A stretch of DNA of 64,000 nucleotides. Origin: G963676655 sp963676655. GTDB taxonomy: Bacteria > Verrucomicrobiota > Lentisphaeria > Victivallales > Victivallaceae. The stretch covers positions 3,968,001 to 4,032,000 of the forward strand of contig CAXXKX010000003.1 of assembly GCA_963676655.2 (NCBI GenBank), read 5' to 3'. Shown here in pieces: positions 37,081-45,504 of the stretch. Below the pieces are notes generated by a model that was not told the DNA's origin, searched no databases, and saw only the letters and a list, made by a program, of their open reading frames with translations. Within the stretch, counting starts at the first letter, position 1; each line of letters opens with the position of its first letter. Position numbers and translations under genes: made by a program.

Positions 37081-38214
37081 ATGAACATGAAGTCGAATTT
37101 TACCAAGCAGCCCGGAGGGTATGATCAGGAATCCGGGGGCAATGCACTGCGAAAGGCTGTAAACGGAGTATTTATTTGGGCGCTGGCGGCATTGGTCGTA
37201 ATTCTGTTATTCGGTTTTACCACTTTTAAGATTTACCGGGTCAGCGGTGAGCAAGTCGGAATTCTGCTAAACAGGCGTACCGGAGAGATGAAAGAGATTA
37301 CCGCCGGGTCGGGATTTTACAACGGATTGACGAATTCATTTTACGTGCTTGACAAGACGCTGCAGACTTTAAAAATGACCGATCCTGATCAGGGGAAGTT
37401 GAACTCTGAACTCAAAATAAAGACAATTGATGGTTCAGATGTCTATGTGCCTTTGACGGTCCAATTCAAAATTGAGCCGACAAAAGCGATTGATGTGATT
37501 AATACTTCCGGTCCGGAAAATGAATATAAAGATAAATGGGCCCGGGATTATGTCCGGTCAATCTGCCGTAATCATCTGGGTGAACTGTCAACAGAGGAGT
37601 TCTATGATTCAGTAGAACGGCAGAAAAAAATAATTGCGGCCAAGAAAGACATCAATGCCAAACTGGCTCAGTTCGGGATTTCGATCGACAGCATTGTTCC
37701 TCAGAAACCGCGTTTTTACCATGAATATGAGGAGATGATCAAAAAGAAAAAGCTGGCCGACCAGGCCGTGCTTGAAGAACAGTCCAAGGCCAATGCGGCA
37801 AAACAACGCCAGCATACCGAGGTGGTTCAGACAACCAATAAGAAAAATGTTGCTATTGAACAGTTTGAAGGGAAAATGAAGCAAAAAGTCATAGCCGCGA
37901 AAGCCCAGGGCGATAAGGCCCGGAAGGACGCTGAAGCATATTACGACAGGATAACCATCGGTTCACAGGCGCAATTGTACGAGAATCAGAAGAAGGCCGA
38001 AGCTATTCTGGCGCAGAAAAGAGCCGAAGCCAAAGGTATTGAGGCCATGAAAGAGGCGCTGGAAGGCGAGGGCGGAATTAATATGGTTAAGCTGGAATAT
38101 GCCAAAAAATTGAAAAATATAACTTTTTCCGGCCGACCCTATGCGGTTGATTCAGAGGTCAGAAAATTCGAATTGTCCCCCATGCGTGATTCAACTGCCG
38201 GCAAGGTTAAATAA
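37081..38214 (+). CDS. SPFH/Band 7 (HflK-like) membrane protein
   Basis: The protein has 377 residues: a cytoplasmic N-terminus, one membrane segment (FIWALAALVVILLFGFTTF, about 32-50), an SPFH core (VSGEQVGILLNRRTGEM to about 220) and a long charged coiled coil (KKKKLADQAVLEEQSKANAAK onward). SPFH proteins form cage-like membrane microdomains and often act with PspA or proteases. A strong AAGGAGG precedes the start. The next gene is a paralogue; the pair recalls HflK/HflC, but the sequences are not close enough to use those names. Confidence 0.85.
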   Translation: MNMKSNFTKQPGGYDQESGGNALRKAVNGVFIWALAALVVILLFGFTTFKIYRVSGEQVGILLNRRTGEMKEITAGSGFYNGLTNSFYVLDKTLQTLKMTDPDQGKLNSELKIKTIDGSDVYVPLTVQFKIEPTKAIDVINTSGPENEYKDKWARDYVRSICRNHLGELSTEEFYDSVERQKKIIAAKKDINAKLAQFGISIDSIVPQKPRFYHEYEEMIKKKKLADQAVLEEQSKANAAKQRQHTEVVQTTNKKNVAIEQFEGKMKQKVIAAKAQGDKARKDAEAYYDRITIGSQAQLYENQKKAEAILAQKRAEAKGIEAMKEALEGEGGINMVKLEYAKKLKNITFSGRPYAVDSEVRKFELSPMRDSTAGKVK

Positions 38215-38225
38215 GGAGGTTTGTC

Positions 38226-39302
38226 ATGAAATACGTAAAAATTGTTTCCATATTGATCATTGTCGCGATTGTTGGTTTCTGGTTCCTGCTTAGTACCATG
38301 GTTATACTTATTCCAGTCGGGCAGGTTGGAGTGCTGACCCGGGAATATGCGATTACCGGAAAACGCGGAGTTGTGACGAAAGACTATGGCCCGGGCTGGC
38401 ACTTGAACCTTGGTCCGCTTCATACCTGGACAAAGTTTGATTCAACTGTCCAATCGCTTGAGATGACGCGTAACGCTAATTATGGAGACCGCAAAGGGCG
38501 CGACGATGTTGAAGTACAGTCCGCCGACGGTTATGCCGTTTCGGTTGATGTTACGGTTAAATACCGGATCATGAAAAATAAAGCGAATGAGTTGTATCAG
38601 GATACCGGCAGCGGGATCAAATACAAAACAATTGTTCGAACCGAGGCTAATGATGCCTGCATTGCGCTGTTTGGAGAAATGAAAACAGAAGATTTTTACA
38701 ATCCTGCAGAGCGCCGTAAAAAAGCAATTCAAGTTCAGGAACGGCTCCGGGATTCTCTTGAGGATAACTACCTTGAGGTCGTTGACGTATTGATCAAAAG
38801 CGTGCAGTTCGACCCTGAATATGAAAAGAAGATCCAGCGCAAGAAACTTGCGGACCAGGAAGTTCAGTTGAATATTTCTATGGCGAAAGCCGAGGAAATG
38901 AGCGGTAAGACCCAGGTTATTGTGGCGGAAACCGCTAAGATGCTGGCAATCATTACCCAGGAGCAGGAGGCGGAGTTGATTAAGATGGAAGCCTCGGCCA
39001 ATCGGGAGATCGCCAAGATCAAAGCCGAATATGAACGTTTTGCCACTGAGAAAAACGCGGATGCCGACTTATTGGCGGCGCAGAATAACGCCAAAGGCCA
39101 GTTGCTGGTTAAAACGGCTGAAGCCGAAGGCGAAAAATTGCGCAACAAAGCGATGCGCGGGGTCGGCGGCAGTACCATCGTTGCGCTCGAGGCGGCCCGT
39201 AACCTGAATCTCGACGATATGGTTATTTCAACAATGAACGTCGATTTGCTGGATCTTGACGCAATGGCGAAAAAACTCGGTGCCAAACCGGTAAAAAAAT
39301 AA
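38226..39302 (+). CDS. SPFH/Band 7 (HflC-like) membrane protein
   Basis: The 358-residue protein has an N-terminal membrane anchor (IVSILIIVAIVGFWFLLSTMVILIP), an SPFH core with VGQVGVLTREYAITGKRG and a C-terminal coiled coil rich in Ala, Glu and Lys, ending VALEAARNLNLDDMVIS, a motif typical of the distal part of flotillin/prohibitin-like proteins. It follows the first SPFH gene by 11 nt with AAGGAGG, so the two are probably made in equal amounts and assemble together. No NfeD gene is near. Confidence 0.85.
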   Translation: MKYVKIVSILIIVAIVGFWFLLSTMVILIPVGQVGVLTREYAITGKRGVVTKDYGPGWHLNLGPLHTWTKFDSTVQSLEMTRNANYGDRKGRDDVEVQSADGYAVSVDVTVKYRIMKNKANELYQDTGSGIKYKTIVRTEANDACIALFGEMKTEDFYNPAERRKKAIQVQERLRDSLEDNYLEVVDVLIKSVQFDPEYEKKIQRKKLADQEVQLNISMAKAEEMSGKTQVIVAETAKMLAIITQEQEAELIKMEASANREIAKIKAEYERFATEKNADADLLAAQNNAKGQLLVKTAEAEGEKLRNKAMRGVGGSTIVALEAARNLNLDDMVISTMNVDLLDLDAMAKKLGAKPVKK

Positions 39303-39309
39303 GATACCT

Positions 39310-39338
39310 ACCTGTGTGGATATGATATCCGCACAGGT
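39310..39338 (+). other. Near-perfect 29-nt hairpin between SPFH and DUF2059-like genes
   Basis: ACCTGTGTGGATA pairs with TATCCGCACAGGT around a TGA loop, with one G-U pair (13-bp stem). No T-run follows, so it is not a standard terminator; it could be an mRNA stabiliser or processing site that sets the level of the next gene. Confidence 0.5.
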
Positions 39339-39369
39339 CATTTAAAATAAATTAAAAAAAGGGGAAATA

Positions 39370-39939
39370 ATGCGTAAATTAACAACAATCGTAATTGCGG
39401 GACTGATTGCTTGTGGCGCCGTCGCCAACGATGTAAAGACAAAGGAAGTCAAGGCTCCGGTAAGCAAAGAGGAAATGGCTCAACGCCGTAAACTGGCGGC
39501 TGAATTCATGGATACAATGAAGCTGGATAAACAGTTGAAGGCCACTTTTAAAATGGTGCGTCAGAATCAAGCTTATATGCTCAAGAAATTGTTGAAAGAT
39601 GACAAGCATATAAAAGATGCGGATAAATTTCAGGAAAAGATGCTGAAAATAGTTGAGGAGGAGTTCTCCGCAGATAAATTGAAGCCGATTTTTGTTGATT
39701 CTTACGCCTCAGTCTATACTGCTGATGAATTGCGGGCTCTGATTAAATTCTTTTCCAGTCCTATGGGGCAGGCATTTATTGAAAAATCTCCGGAAGTAAA
39801 CAAGATCGCCATGTTGAAAATGCGTTCAATCATGCTTGATATGGCGAAGCGCATCAAAAAGGAAGCTGAAAAGTTTAAGAAGGACGCTATAAAAAACGCA
39901 AAAGAAACTTCTGAATCACAGGACGACCAGATGATGTAA
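39370..39939 (+). CDS. Exported DUF2059-like protein
   Basis: The 189-residue protein has a signal peptide (MRKLTTIVIAGLIACGAVA) and a helical core with YTADELRALIKFFSSPMGQAFIEKSPEV, the hallmark of DUF2059 (the F-S-P-x-G-x-K/A motif). The ends are lysine-rich. Function is unknown; the domain is periplasmic. It is the last gene of the psp/SPFH block and is followed by a strong terminator, which supports one long transcription unit from 34885 to about 39995. Confidence 0.85.
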   Translation: MRKLTTIVIAGLIACGAVANDVKTKEVKAPVSKEEMAQRRKLAAEFMDTMKLDKQLKATFKMVRQNQAYMLKKLLKDDKHIKDADKFQEKMLKIVEEEFSADKLKPIFVDSYASVYTADELRALIKFFSSPMGQAFIEKSPEVNKIAMLKMRSIMLDMAKRIKKEAEKFKKDAIKNAKETSESQDDQMM

Positions 39940-39963
39940 TAAAGGATTATCCAGAAGATAATT

Positions 39964-39995
39964 TAAAAAATCCCGGTATATGCCGGGATTTTTTT
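39964..39995. terminator. Strong bidirectional Rho-independent terminator
   Basis: AAAAAATCCCGG and CCGGGATTTTTTT form a 12-bp stem around TATATG. It has a T-run on both strands and lies between convergent genes (39370-39939 and 40018-40359), so it can end both transcripts. Confidence 0.92.
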
Positions 39996-40017
39996 ATCGA
40001 GAAATATGATGGAATAT

Positions 40018-40359
40018 TTATTTTTTGATCTTATATCCACAGTGTAAACATGAGTTTCGAAAGGGAATATTGGATATGAAAGGGCCGCAAACATTCCCTG
40101 TGCAAAAGCATTTTCCGCAACGAGGGCATGGCCAGAAAGTTGTATACAGGACACTGATGATAAAGCACATTGTGTTTATGATGTTGATGATATAAAAAGA
40201 TTTACCCAGGCAAATACCCAATATCATTGACAGTGCAAATACAAGAATTGATACAACCACTGAAACGCGCATGAAACAAAATAGCTTCCAACCAGGAGTA
40301 ATATCAGGTTGGCCTGGGATATTTTCAATGTGTTCTTTATCCGTGTTATTCTCATTCAT
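40018..40359 (-). CDS. Small membrane protein with C-terminal zinc ribbon
   Basis: The 113-residue protein has two hydrophobic segments (VSVVVSILVFALSMILGICLG and IINIINTMCFIISVLYTTFW) followed by CPRCGKCFC and CLHCGYKIKK, a four-cysteine zinc ribbon. No family recognised. It is transcribed toward the strong terminator at 39964 and has about 200 nt of non-coding DNA upstream. Confidence 0.75.
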   Translation of the reverse strand: MNENNTDKEHIENIPGQPDITPGWKLFCFMRVSVVVSILVFALSMILGICLGKSFYIINIINTMCFIISVLYTTFWPCPRCGKCFCTGNVCGPFISNIPFRNSCLHCGYKIKK

Positions 40360-40557
40360 TATATTTTTGTCCAGATTTTTATCTGATTGCCCATAAGGCT
40401 TTGGTTATGAGACGATCCTGGTTATGAAATATAGCGTAACTATTATTTTTCATCAACTTTATAAAGTCGTTTTAATTCGATCAGACTTCTACTAGCATAG
40501 ATTTTGAAAAATGGTTAATATGTATTCAATCCGGATATGTTGTCTGAATGCATTAGC

Positions 40558-43119
40558 TTATTCTGACGATATTTTTTCGTGCGGTTTGGCGATGGCGGTG
40601 ACGGTGTTTTCAGTTGTCATGCGCCGTTTGATGATGGCGTTGACTTCATCGCGGGTTATTGATTTGAAGACTTCCAGCCGGCGACTGACCGAGTCGTAAC
40701 CGTTGCCGTAAAACTCGGAAAGACAACTAGCCGCCAGCCTGCGTCCTGAATGCTGTACTTCCTGGGTCAGGTTGAAGATAACCGCTTCACGGGCCGCGGC
40801 AAATTCTTCATCATCCAGCCCTTTTTCGGTCAGGCGTTGCTTTTCCGCTTCAAACAGCGGGATGACTTGAGTCACGGTATCGGGTCCGGTTCCGGCGTAG
40901 AACGTGATAAATCCCGGTTGGATACCGCGCATGGAATACATCCCGGTGTAATAAGCCAGTCCGGCATCTTCACGAACCGCTTTGAACAGGGCCGCTGCCT
41001 GGCCGTTGACTGCCTCCTGGAGAATATCAAGCGCAAAACGGTCCTCGGAACAATTGCTGCAGCCTGGGATTCCGAGCATCACGACTGCCTGTTCACGCGG
41101 AACCGTGGTTTCAACCATGACCGGAACTTCCGGGAAGGCCGGCAATGAGGGATAGGGAGGAGTGCATTCGGAACTCCATGGAACTGTATTTTTGATCTTT
41201 GAGAAAAACTTCATTGCGTCTTTTTCATCGAAATCACCGGATATACCGAAAATCGCGGCTTTTTTTACCAGGCACTTCTGTCGATAAAATTCATCAATGG
41301 CATTGTGTGTGAGATTACGCATTGCCTGCTCGGTTCCGGAACGGGGCAGGGAATAGGGATGATCGCCGAACAGGGCTTTGATCATTAAATCCTCGGCCGC
41401 GCTCTGAGGCGCTAACGCCCGGCTTTTCAGCGCTTCTATAGTGTTGGCGCGCTCCCGTTCAAACTCCCGTTTGGAAAAGGCCGGGGCCGATAATATTTTA
41501 CAGAAAAGGCTTGCTGCCTGACGGAAACGGTCGCGACGGCAATTCATCCGAACCAGCAACGTGTTAGCTCCGCCGGTTATATGCAGGTCGATGGCGTTGT
41601 CGTCAAGTTCCTGGTTAAATTTTTCTTCACTCATATTGCCGCAGCCGGCGCACAGCAGATTAGCGGTAAGACGGGTTATGCCCGCGTTTTCCGACGATTC
41701 CAGAATAGTTCCTCCGGGCAGAATAGCGCACAGGTCAATTAACGGCAACTGTTTATCCGGCAGCATGATAAACCGCAAACCGTCATCTTCGAGCATGTTC
41801 AAATTGCCGTTGAGAACCGGGGAAGGGATATGGACACTTTTTCCTTTGGCGTCTTCAGGCTGCATGCGGACTACGGTTACGGTTTCAGGCCGTAAATATT
41901 TAATCGCGGCGTCGCGTATAGTATCGGGGGTGACCGATTCAAGCAGTTTTAAATATATTTCAGGATACTCCGGCGATCCGCAGGAGAGAATTGAATCCCC
42001 GGTGACCCTGGCGATTCCTGATGCGGTGTTCAGGAGTCTCAGATACTCGGTTGACTGTTGCAGGCGTTCGCGTTCGACTTCCTCTGCCGTAACGCCGGAA
42101 TCGCATATCCGGTTGAGCTCTTCAAATATTCCAACTTCAAGTTCAGTTATGTGTTCCGGCTTTGCCGTGGCGGTAATGCCGAACATACCGCAGAAATAAG
42201 GCGCGTAATTGACCGCGCCGATTTGCAGGGCCAGACTCTCCCGGATTCGGAAACGGCTAACCAGTCGCGAGGATCGGTTCATGCCCAGAATACCGCTTAG
42301 AATATCCAGCGCCGGGGTGTTGCGATGTGTCGCAGCAGGCGAACGGTAGCCGATCGCCAAACGCGACAACGGGTCAGGAAAGTAAAATTCGCTGTAATGA
42401 GGTGCCGCTTGGGGCGGTTCCTGCGGCAGCGACGGTTCATCCGCCCGGCCGAGTCGCCAGGAGCCAAGATGATCTTCAACCGTTTTGAATACCTCGTCAG
42501 TTTGGACATCGCCGGAAATTACAAAAAACGAGCGCAATGGTGAATACCGCCGCTCGTAATATGCGGCCATCATATCACGGTTTACACTCTTGATCAGGTC
42601 ACGATACCCGATGATTGGATGGCGTACCGGATGGGTGGTAAAGACATTCTGCCAGAGCTTTTCCCCGAGCAGGCGGCTCGGATTGTCCCTGACCATATCG
42701 CGTTCCCGGAGAATGACCTCTTTTTCCGAAAGAAATTTTTCTTCGGGAAATTCCGGGGTGGAGATCATCGCGGATAAAATTTTTATCGCTTCGGTCAAAT
42801 GCCGACTGGGCAGGTTGATATAGTAGACGGTGCAGCCGAATGATGTATAGGCATTGAATTCGCCGCCGAGACGGTTGACCGCGTCAGCAGCGGCTTGCCC
42901 CGGATAGCCGTCACAACCCTGAAACAGCATGTGTTCGAGAAAATGCGACAGTCCGCAGCCCAGATATTCCTGTTCGTGGATGCTGCCGGTGCGAACCCAG
43001 AGTTGAACGGATACCAGCGGAACCGCGGGGCGTTCACACACAAAGACATTCAGACCATTATCAAGGCAGGCGTTACGGATTTGAGCAAAGTTGATGTTTT
43101 GAGGGGACTTTTTAGACAA
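40558..43119 (-). CDS. M16 (insulinase/pitrilysin-like) zinc protease, double unit
   Basis: The 853-residue protein has two M16 halves of about 420 residues, the normal single-chain form. The inverted zinc motif HFLEH is at residues 59-63 in the first half, with SEKEVILRERDMVRDNP further on; the second half lacks the zinc motif, as usual. There is no signal peptide. Related proteins degrade peptides and transit sequences. The start is TTG at 43119, with GGAGG 9 nt upstream, and overlaps the preceding gene by 8 nt, so the two are translationally linked. Confidence 0.92.
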   Translation of the reverse strand: MSKKSPQNINFAQIRNACLDNGLNVFVCERPAVPLVSVQLWVRTGSIHEQEYLGCGLSHFLEHMLFQGCDGYPGQAAADAVNRLGGEFNAYTSFGCTVYYINLPSRHLTEAIKILSAMISTPEFPEEKFLSEKEVILRERDMVRDNPSRLLGEKLWQNVFTTHPVRHPIIGYRDLIKSVNRDMMAAYYERRYSPLRSFFVISGDVQTDEVFKTVEDHLGSWRLGRADEPSLPQEPPQAAPHYSEFYFPDPLSRLAIGYRSPAATHRNTPALDILSGILGMNRSSRLVSRFRIRESLALQIGAVNYAPYFCGMFGITATAKPEHITELEVGIFEELNRICDSGVTAEEVERERLQQSTEYLRLLNTASGIARVTGDSILSCGSPEYPEIYLKLLESVTPDTIRDAAIKYLRPETVTVVRMQPEDAKGKSVHIPSPVLNGNLNMLEDDGLRFIMLPDKQLPLIDLCAILPGGTILESSENAGITRLTANLLCAGCGNMSEEKFNQELDDNAIDLHITGGANTLLVRMNCRRDRFRQAASLFCKILSAPAFSKREFERERANTIEALKSRALAPQSAAEDLMIKALFGDHPYSLPRSGTEQAMRNLTHNAIDEFYRQKCLVKKAAIFGISGDFDEKDAMKFFSKIKNTVPWSSECTPPYPSLPAFPEVPVMVETTVPREQAVVMLGIPGCSNCSEDRFALDILQEAVNGQAAALFKAVREDAGLAYYTGMYSMRGIQPGFITFYAGTGPDTVTQVIPLFEAEKQRLTEKGLDDEEFAAAREAVIFNLTQEVQHSGRRLAASCLSEFYGNGYDSVSRRLEVFKSITRDEVNAIIKRRMTTENTVTAIAKPHEKISSE

Positions 43120-43519
43120 TGACCGGTGCCTCCATCCGGGATAAATCCGGTTCGACTGAGCTGTTGCGGATTTTCTCGAAGAGGTCGTATTCTATATCGA
43201 AATCAGCCGGGGAATCTTCCTCATTGGCGCTGATGACATTTTCCCGGACCAGCATGTAAACGATGTGTCCCACGTCGCGGGGGCCGCCAATACCCCATTC
43301 GCCTAAAACAGCTTCAGCAAACGGGCCGAACTGGTCGTAAGCGGTCGTCGCTACCGCATCAAGCAGGTCTCTGGCGGAAACATGTTCATGTTTCTCTTTG
43401 CCCTGTTTGTTAACGGCGGTATTGATCGCGGAATGAACCAGCAGGAATGCTTCCGGAATATATTCGTTTCCGGTTCCGGCTATGCGGTCAATTACCTGTT
43501 TTAAAGCTTCTTTATTCAT
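43112..43519 (-). CDS. Minf_1886-like small protein (PVC-restricted family)
   Basis: The protein has 135 residues with the pattern HVSARDLLDA, AYDQFGPFAEAVLGEWGI and DVGHIVYMLVRENVISANEEDSPADF, which resembles the uncharacterised Minf_1886 / TIGR04138 family of Planctomycetes and Verrucomicrobia. The function is unknown. AAGGA precedes the ATG. It is the first gene of a two-gene unit with the M16 protease. Its presence is one of the taxonomic hints in the window. Confidence 0.8.
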   Translation of the reverse strand: MNKEALKQVIDRIAGTGNEYIPEAFLLVHSAINTAVNKQGKEKHEHVSARDLLDAVATTAYDQFGPFAEAVLGEWGIGGPRDVGHIVYMLVRENVISANEEDSPADFDIEYDLFEKIRNSSVEPDLSRMEAPVIV

Positions 43520-43666
43520 CGTTGCTGTTTCCTTAATAATATTTTACGGAATATACACCGAAAAAGCAAGTTTTTCATCCGGTTTTTTCCTTGTTTTTCA
43601 AGAAAAAATGAAAAAAAGTATTCTTTCAGTTTATTCTCAAGCCAGACTCCGGCGAATTATGAATTG

Positions 43667-43695
43667 CACCACGGAGGACATGGAGGAACACAGAG
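43667..43695 (+). repeat. Short dispersed GGAGGACA-type repeat
   Basis: CACCACGGAGGACATGG followed by AGGAACACAGAG is a degenerate purine-rich repeat that, from general knowledge, recurs between genes in many environmental bacterial genomes. Only one copy is seen here, so this rests on recognition, not on comparison within the window. Confidence 0.4.
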
Positions 43696-43739
43696 ATGGG
43701 TTTAAGTTTCCGGTTCAAGCTGAAAAAACTATTATTTAG

Positions 43740-43899
43740 CCTGAACTATTCATAAAAAATGGATGAGATGTGAAAATATGCTCAAAAAGAAAGTTTTTGA
43801 TTATCCCGCAGGCGTAGCAGCGTTACGTCGAGGACATAAACAAATGCTTTACTTTGAGCAGATTGTAACAGGTTGCCATAAATTTGTGAATAATTCAGG
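43740..43899. mobile_element. 160-bp MITE with TTAG target duplication
   Basis: Imperfect terminal inverted repeats of about 23 bp start CCTGAA (43740-43762 and, inverted, 43876-43899). The 4-bp direct repeat TTAG flanks the element on both sides (43736-43739 and 43900-43903). The inside carries no gene. The 4-bp duplication and CC-starting ends would fit the IS1380 family, which is a guess. It is a non-autonomous element that needs a transposase elsewhere. Confidence 0.72.
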
Positions 43900-43986
43900 T
43901 TAGCACCGGTACGTCAGCTATTGCTGTTTAATTAATAGAGTTGAGAATTGCTTTCCGGTCAGTTTTTACCCTGAATTTTTGTTTCT

Positions 43987-44452
43987 CCCGGGAGCGCGGA
44001 CGTCTCGTCCGCATGTCTTTACCCTGCGCGGACGTCCCGTCCGCATGCATTTACCCTGGGAGCGCGGACGTCTCGTCCGCATCAAGGGTACGTCTCGTAC
44101 CCGTAGGAGTTTGGTTTATCAAACATCTTTACCGGCGTCTGTCGCCGTCTGGTAGATTTGATTTGCCAGTTTCCAACCTCTTTTTGCAGGCGAGGACGCC
44201 TGCGTGCGGACGAGACGTCCGCGCTCCCAGGGGGTGGCGCTGAATGCGGTGATTTTTTTAGGCAGGCAGACCTTGTAATGCGGACGAGACGTCCGCGCTC
44301 CCAGGGATTGGCGCGCTGAATGCGGATATTTTTTGAGTCAGGCAGACCTTGTAATGCGGACGAGACGTCCGCGCTCCCAGGGATTGGCGCGCTGAATGCG
44401 GATATTTTTTGAGTCAGGCAGACCTTGTAATGCGGACGAGACGTCCGCAGGG
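43987..44452. repeat. Array of GCGGACGAGACGTCCGC hairpins with 76-bp tandem repeat
   Basis: The right part has a 76-bp unit starting AATGCGGACGAGACGTCCGC at 44277, 44353 and 44429 (the last cut short), with a diverged copy from about 44204. The left part (43990-44090) has three copies of the same hairpin core in the opposite orientation (GGGAGCGCGGACGTCTCG type). Each core can fold on itself (GCGGACG, 3-nt loop, CGTCCGC). The whole is an inverted arrangement of about 470 bp with no convincing gene; an open frame at 43941-44243 is just repeat sequence. Confidence 0.8.
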
Positions 44453-44507
44453 GTAGGCACCCCCGTTAAAACGCTACAAGGATAAATGCTTTTTTTGCGA
44501 GCGTTTA

Positions 44508-45329
44508 TTAGTGAACAGTGTCATGTGCGTCGCCGGAGGCCCTTTTCAGTTCATCGTATACTTCTCGTCCTTCCTTCATTTCGTCAACAAAACTGCTATC
44601 TTTTAAATTTTGTATTGCAAAATCAAGCGCGGATTTTCCATCATATCTTTTTATTTTAGGATTTGCTCCTTTTTCTAATAATAACTTAACCACTTTAGGC
44701 CTGATATAAATGGCAGCTACTATTAAAGCGGTATTCCCATTACGATGTTGTTGGTTGACATCTGCCCCATGACTTATAAGAAATTTTATAATTTCGATGT
44801 CATTTTTCGATGCAGCTCTATGCAAAACAGGTCCTCCAAGACATTGTATATTGGGATCGGCTCCTTTCTTCATAAGATGAGAAAATAATTTCTCATGATT
44901 ATTACACAACGCATAGTACAACGCGGTTCCATGCCGATCTTTTTGGTTGATATTCGCGCCGTTTTTTAAAAATAAATCAATAATATCTATATGTCCGCCA
45001 ATGGCTGCCAATATGAACGCATTAGACTTTTTCAAGCCTTCTGTTTTTAATTCTTTATCGGCTCCTTTTTTTATCAGAAATTCAACAATATTTTTATGTC
45101 CTTTATATGCAGCCCACATTAATGCGGAATAACCCTTGCTATCCTGGTAATTTATACAAGAACTCCTGGTTAATATTGTTTTAATTTCATCTTGACGTCC
45201 ATGCTTTGCCGCTTCCAGCAATAAATTTCCATTTTCTCTATACGACTGCCACATCAGTATTATTATGAGTATGAGAAATGCAATAATTACGACAAAAGCA
45301 ACTCTATATCTTTTTTTCTTATGTGTCAT
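44508..45329 (-). CDS. Membrane-anchored ankyrin-repeat protein
   Basis: The protein has 273 residues: a basic N-terminus (MTHKKKRYR), one membrane helix (VAFVVIIAFLILIIILMW) and about six ankyrin repeats (for example GYSALMWAAYKGHKNIVEFLIKKGAD, GTALYYALCNNHEKLFSHLMKKGAD, GNTALIVAAIYIRPKVVKLLLEKGAN). Ankyrin repeats bind other proteins; the target is unknown. I chose the Met at 45329, with GGAG 9 nt upstream, over 45344. The gene is AT-rich compared with the core genes, borders the hairpin array and an ApeA-like defence gene, and may be horizontally acquired. Confidence 0.85.
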   Translation of the reverse strand: MTHKKKRYRVAFVVIIAFLILIIILMWQSYRENGNLLLEAAKHGRQDEIKTILTRSSCINYQDSKGYSALMWAAYKGHKNIVEFLIKKGADKELKTEGLKKSNAFILAAIGGHIDIIDLFLKNGANINQKDRHGTALYYALCNNHEKLFSHLMKKGADPNIQCLGGPVLHRAASKNDIEIIKFLISHGADVNQQHRNGNTALIVAAIYIRPKVVKLLLEKGANPKIKRYDGKSALDFAIQNLKDSSFVDEMKEGREVYDELKRASGDAHDTVH

Positions 45330-45504
45330 ACTGCCATACTCCATCTATTATTTTACACCTAAGTGTATATTAAATTCAAATTTAATAAAAAAGTCCAATA
45401 AAAAAACGGAGTCTACCTCCAAGAATAAGACCTCAAGTATGAGTCTTTTTATCTACGTCTTACTTCCTTGCATATAAACGTCTTATTGTTGTCAAACTAG
45501 CTAC

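Noticed and set aside
43941..44243. Open frame of 100 codons on the plus strand
   Set aside because: It lies wholly in the GCGGACG hairpin array; its protein is a translation of the repeat, with no start site or fold.
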